From Streptomyces blattellae (GTDB taxonomy: Bacteria; Actinomycetota; Actinomycetes; Streptomycetales; Streptomycetaceae): a stretch of 64,000 nt of DNA. The notes beneath the pieces are model-generated. The model was given only the letters and a program-made list of their open reading frames with translations. It ran no database searches and was not told the DNA's origin. Shown piece after piece: positions 60,804-64,000 of this stretch (within the stretch, counting starts at the first letter, position 1; every line of letters starts with the position of its first letter). A program made the translations under genes and the position numbers. Location of the stretch: NCBI RefSeq assembly GCF_009709555.1, contig NZ_WJBG01000182.1, forward strand, positions 101,413 through 165,412, in the 5' to 3' direction.

Positions 60804-61910
60804 ATGCCATCCAGCTCCACCTCCATCTCCACCTCCCCCCTCCGAGCAGCAGTCGTCGGCACCGGCGCCATCGTCACCGGCAGCCACCTCCCCGCCCTCC
60901 GCGCCCACGCCGACCGCATCGAACTGGTAGCCGCCGTCGACGTGGACGCCACCCGCCTCTCGGAATTCCAGAAGCTGGCCGGTGAGCGGGTCACCGGCTA
61001 CCACGACCTGCCCACCATGCTGGACACCGAGCACCCCGACCTCGTCCTCATCGGCACCCCACCCGCCCTCCACCAGCAGCAGACCCTCGCCGCCCTCAAG
61101 TCCGGCGCCTGGGCCCTGTGCGAGAAACCGCTCACCCTCTCCCTCGCCGAATACGACGCACTCGCCGCCGCCGAGGAAGCCACCGGCGCCTACGCCTCCG
61201 TCGTCTTCCAGCACCGCTACGGCTCTGGCGCCGTCCACGCCCGCGACCTCATCCAGGACGGCACCCTCGGCACCCCACGGGTAGCCCACTGCCAGACCAC
61301 CTGGCACCGCGACGCCGCCTACTACGCCGTACCGTGGCGCGGCCGCTGGGCCTCCGAGGGCGGTGGCCCCACCATGGGCCACGGCATTCACCAGTACGAC
61401 CTCCTCCTGCACCTCCTCGGCGACTGGACCGAGATCCGCGCGATGGCCGCCCGCCTCGTGCACGACACGGAGAGCGAGGACGTCTCCACCGCCCTCGTCC
61501 GGTTCGCGAACGGCGCCCTAGCCACCGTCGTCAACAGCGTCCTGTCACCCGACGAGGTCAGCCGTATCCGCATCGACTGCGACCGCGCCACCGTCGAACT
61601 CACCCACCTCTACGGCCACTCCAACACCGACTGGACCTACACCCCCTCTCCCGCAGCCACTCCCATTCCACCACCCGCCACTGACACTCCCAGCTCCCAC
61701 ACGGCCCAGCTCGGCGCCCTCCTCGACGCCCACGACCAGGGCGTACGGCCCCCGGGCAGCGGCGCCGAAGCCCGCCGCACCCTCGAATTCGCCGCCGCCC
61801 TCTACAAGTCGGCCTTCACCGGGGCGACCGTCCGGGCCGGCGAGATCACGCCCGGCGACCCGTACTACTCCGCGATGCACGGCAACCACCCGGAATGGAG
61901 CCCCAAGTGA
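60804..61910 (+). CDS. Gfo/Idh/MocA-family oxidoreductase
   Basis: A 368-aa NAD(P)-dependent sugar oxidoreductase. The Rossmann motif is AAVVGTGAIVTGSHLPALRA, followed by ELVAAVDVDATRLSEFQKLA, the family motif CEKPLTLSLAEYDALAAAEE and GGGPTMGHGIHQYDLLLHLL with the catalytic-type His/Asp pair. A Pro/Thr-rich insertion lies near residues 277-298. First gene of a three-gene operon behind the LacI-type operator, so it probably acts on an unusual sugar. Its stop overlaps the next start. Confidence 0.9.
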   Translation: MPSSSTSISTSPLRAAVVGTGAIVTGSHLPALRAHADRIELVAAVDVDATRLSEFQKLAGERVTGYHDLPTMLDTEHPDLVLIGTPPALHQQQTLAALKSGAWALCEKPLTLSLAEYDALAAAEEATGAYASVVFQHRYGSGAVHARDLIQDGTLGTPRVAHCQTTWHRDAAYYAVPWRGRWASEGGGPTMGHGIHQYDLLLHLLGDWTEIRAMAARLVHDTESEDVSTALVRFANGALATVVNSVLSPDEVSRIRIDCDRATVELTHLYGHSNTDWTYTPSPAATPIPPPATDTPSSHTAQLGALLDAHDQGVRPPGSGAEARRTLEFAAALYKSAFTGATVRAGEITPGDPYYSAMHGNHPEWSPK

Positions 61911-62860
61911 CCGCCTCCCGCACCGCCGAGCCCCGGATCCAGGTGACCCACGTCCACGGCGAACGCATCACGGTCACATGCGGTGATGTCCAGCTGATGG
62001 CGTACGTCTACAAGCCCGACCCCGATCCCTACGAGTCCCGCAAGCCGTACATCCACCCCTTGCGCACCCTCTCCGGGCACCCGGTCTCGGGCTACCGACC
62101 CAACGACCACCGCTGGCACAAGGGCCTGCAGATGACCGCCAGCCACCTCTCCGGCCAGAACTTCTGGGGCGGCCACTCCTACATCCACGGCGAGGGCTAC
62201 CTCCCGCTACCTGACCGCATCGGCTCCATGCGCCACGACGGCTTCGACACCTTCGACGTCTCCGGCGACCGCCTCTCCTTCACCGAGCACCTCACCTGGA
62301 TCGAGAACCAGGGCGCCGAATGGGCCCGCGAGACCCGCACGGTCACCCTCAACGACGTGGACGAGGCCTCCGGCTCATGGACCCTCGACTGGTCCATCCA
62401 CCTGACCAACACCCGCGCGGACGGCGAACCCCTGACCTTCGGCTCCCCGACCACCGCCGGCCGAGAGCACGCCGGCTACACCGGCCTGCACTGGCGCGGC
62501 CCCCGCGACTTCACCGGCGGCCGCGCCTTCGGCCCCGACAACCCGGACGACCGCGACGCCTCCGACGACCTCATGGGCACCCAGTCCCCCTGGCTCGCCT
62601 TCACCGCCGAACACGACGACGTCGACGGCCACTCCACGCTCGTCTTCGCCCACGCTCCGGAGAACGAGAACGCCATCCACCCCTCCCACTGGTTCGTCCG
62701 CTCCCAGCCCATCCCCACCGTCGCCTTCTCCTGGGCGTTCCACGAGGAGTTCGCACTGCCGCCGGGGGAGTCCTTCTCGTACCGCTACCGGATCCTCGTC
62801 GCCGACGGCGCCTGGGACACCGCGCGCGTGGCGGCCCGACTGAAGGAGCTGAACTGGTGA
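61907..62860 (+). CDS. PmoA/DUF6807-family protein
   Basis: A 317-aa protein of the PmoA (DUF6807) family, found beside Gfo/Idh oxidoreductases in sugar-use operons. Marks: YVYKPDPDPYESRKPYIHPL, RTLSGHPVSGYRPNDHRWHK, GLQMTASHLSGQNFWGGHSY and HWFVRSQPIPTVAFSWAFHE. The function of the family is not established. GTG start overlaps the upstream stop, and its own stop overlaps the cupin start. Confidence 0.85.
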   Translation: MTASRTAEPRIQVTHVHGERITVTCGDVQLMAYVYKPDPDPYESRKPYIHPLRTLSGHPVSGYRPNDHRWHKGLQMTASHLSGQNFWGGHSYIHGEGYLPLPDRIGSMRHDGFDTFDVSGDRLSFTEHLTWIENQGAEWARETRTVTLNDVDEASGSWTLDWSIHLTNTRADGEPLTFGSPTTAGREHAGYTGLHWRGPRDFTGGRAFGPDNPDDRDASDDLMGTQSPWLAFTAEHDDVDGHSTLVFAHAPENENAIHPSHWFVRSQPIPTVAFSWAFHEEFALPPGESFSYRYRILVADGAWDTARVAARLKELNW

Positions 62861-63588
62861 CACTCCCCGACACACCCCCACTCCCCGGCGGCATCGCCCT
62901 CTCGCATCTCTCTCCGTACGACTGGCAGGCCGCCGACGGCGTCTGCGGCGGCAGCCCTCACCTCCACCTCGTCTGCACCGAGGCCTACGTCGTCACCGGT
63001 GGTACCGGCAGCGTGCAGACCCTCAGCCCCGACGGCTACCGCGAACTCCCGCTCCAAGCAGGCACAGTCGCCTGGTTCACCCCTGGCACCGTCCACCGCA
63101 TGGTCCAGGGCGATGGCCTCCGCATCACCGTCCTGATGCAGAACAGCGGCCTGCCCGAAGCCGGCGACGCCGTCTTCACCTTCCCTCCCGACCACCTGGA
63201 CGACCCCGACCGCTACGCCGCCGCAGCCACCCTCCCGCCCCCTGACAGCCCCGACATCGAGGCCGCCGCCCGCAACCGCCGCGACCTCGCCGTCGAGGGC
63301 TACCTCACCCTGCGTGAATCCCTCCGCGCCGGCGACTGCGCCCCGTACCGTGCCTTCCAGGAAGCCGCAGCCCGCCTGGTCGCCCCCAAGGTCGCCGCCT
63401 GGCGCGGCATCTGGGAACGCGGCGCCCTCGCCGCCGCCCGACACACCGCCACCCAACTCGACGCCCTCGCCACCGGCACCGCCAGCGACTACCTCGCCAC
63501 AGCCACCGCCCTGAGCACCGCCCCCCTCCGCCTCGGCGGCTACGGCATGTGCGGCCGCCGCGACGAATACCAACTCCCCAGCGGCTGA
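62857..63588 (+). CDS. Cupin-domain protein ending the sugar operon
   Basis: A 243-aa cupin. The beta-barrel region reads HLHLVCTEAYVVTGGTGSVQ, LPLQAGTVAWFTPGTVHRMV and GLRITVLMQNSGLPE, with His residues placed for a metal site. A long helical C-terminal part (RYAAAATLPPPDSPDIEAAA, AFQEAAARLVAPKVAAWRGI) follows. It may bind or isomerise the sugar handled by the two upstream proteins. A terminator follows 37 nt after its stop. Confidence 0.82.
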   Translation: MTLPDTPPLPGGIALSHLSPYDWQAADGVCGGSPHLHLVCTEAYVVTGGTGSVQTLSPDGYRELPLQAGTVAWFTPGTVHRMVQGDGLRITVLMQNSGLPEAGDAVFTFPPDHLDDPDRYAAAATLPPPDSPDIEAAARNRRDLAVEGYLTLRESLRAGDCAPYRAFQEAAARLVAPKVAAWRGIWERGALAAARHTATQLDALATGTASDYLATATALSTAPLRLGGYGMCGRRDEYQLPSG

Positions 63589-63624
63589 CAGCGAGTCCCA
63601 GACAGTTCCTCAGCGTCAGAGGAG

Positions 63625-63649
63625 AACGGCCGCCGAAGCGGCGGCCGTT
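63625..63649. terminator. Terminator of the sugar operon
   Basis: A perfect 10-bp stem AACGGCCGCC/GGCGGCCGTT with a 5-nt loop, 37 nt after the cupin gene stop. Confidence 0.85.
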
Positions 63650-63668
63650 GCCCCTGCCCGGACCCAAG

Positions 63669-63697
63669 TTGACACGCCCAGACCCGGTACGTAGTGT
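63669..63697 (+). promoter_or_regulatory. Strong vegetative promoter of a rRNA operon
   Basis: TTGACA (63669-63674), a 17-bp spacer and TAGTGT (63692-63697) match the HrdB consensus almost perfectly, as in Streptomyces rrn promoter clusters. Confidence 0.8.
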
Positions 63698-64000
63698 TCT
63701 CCGAGTTGTCCGACGTGAGCGCCGACTCCGGTCGGTCCCCGGACAGCCATTCCGTAAGTATCAAGCCACTACTCGACGAGCAGTGATCATTCTGCCGTCG
63801 CTTCATTGGTGTGTGTATTTACGAAATGAGGAATCCGCGTTCGAGAGATCGCAAGCCCCCGATTAGCTCGGGAGCGAGGAATCCGCTAAAGTCTCACTCG
63901 TCGGAACGGCCCAACGGCCGGGAAGGCGAAGCCCGCTGACTGGGAATCAGGCCCGAAAGGATCTGATAGAGTCGGAAACGCAAGACCGAAGGGAAGCGCC
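63698..64000 (+). other. Leader of a ribosomal RNA (16S) operon, continuing past the window
   Basis: No coding sequence. The final 150 bases contain AAGGATCTGATAGAGTCGG, AAACGCAAGACCGAAGGG and AAGCGCC, which resemble the processing leader upstream of Streptomyces 16S rRNA. Secondary -10-like elements (TAAAGT 63888-63893, TAGAGT 63967-63972) may be further rrn promoters. The 16S gene itself begins after the window. Confidence 0.75.

Overview
The window is a 64 kb piece of a Streptomyces (or very close relative) chromosome. The evidence is the very high G+C content with third-position G/C bias, frequent GTG starts, 4-nt start/stop overlaps, and lineage marker blocks: sigE-cseABC, lsr2, clpC with a ClgR box, disA-radA, and a stand-alone nuoD. 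From memory the gene order resembles the conserved core of other Streptomyces chromosomes. That comparison was not computed.

Layout. 1-7.7 kb: the end of tilS, then hpt, ftsH and folE, facing a reverse-strand folate operon (folP, an NTF2-like gene, folB, folK, a DUF3180 gene). 8-15.7 kb: a coiled-coil membrane protein, two PH-domain membrane proteins, an orphan NuoD facing a MidA/NDUFAF7-type methyltransferase, and a NarL-type two-component pair. 15.7-16.7 kb: a scar holding a broken ATPase gene, the ends of an IS200/IS605-type element, a headless ArsR-type gene and an 8-bp minisatellite. 16.7-23.7 kb: a threonine-aldolase-like gene, then a cofactor operon (DUF2520 gene, panC, nadB, nadC, coaX) whose nadB carries three copies of a small repeat in frame. 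24-30.3 kb: small proteins, an orphan BlaI-type regulator, an ArgA-type acetyltransferase, lsr2, an SCO3374-family gene and clpC. 30.3-34.8 kb: an accessory island with a trypco2 gene translationally coupled to a trypsin-NACHT-leucine-rich-repeat protein, plus a secreted phosphatase. 35.2-45 kb: an M23 peptidase, a TetR regulator, the cell-envelope stress operon sigE-cseA-cseB-cseC, mutY, disA and radA. 45-56.8 kb: a sigma/anti-sigma-like membrane fusion protein, a Cys-rich protein, ppx, a sugar isomerase, a TetR regulator, ilvD, a Ser/Thr kinase with a PQQ-type propeller, and small envelope proteins. 57-64 kb: an ABC exporter, a repeat field with 122 consecutive G/C bases, proC, a sugar-type operon behind a LacI operator, and finally the promoter and leader of a ribosomal RNA operon.

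Most of the window is housekeeping: folate, NAD, CoA, branched-chain amino acid and proline synthesis, proteolysis, envelope stress and c-di-AMP. The best candidate for a little-studied system is the trypco2/trypsin-NACHT-LRR pair, which looks like a bacterial NLR-type conflict (probably anti-phage) module. Other notable items are the orphan NuoD paired with a MidA-type methyltransferase, the sigma/anti-sigma fusion, the in-frame repeats in nadB, and the omega-RNA-like IS200/IS605 remnant.
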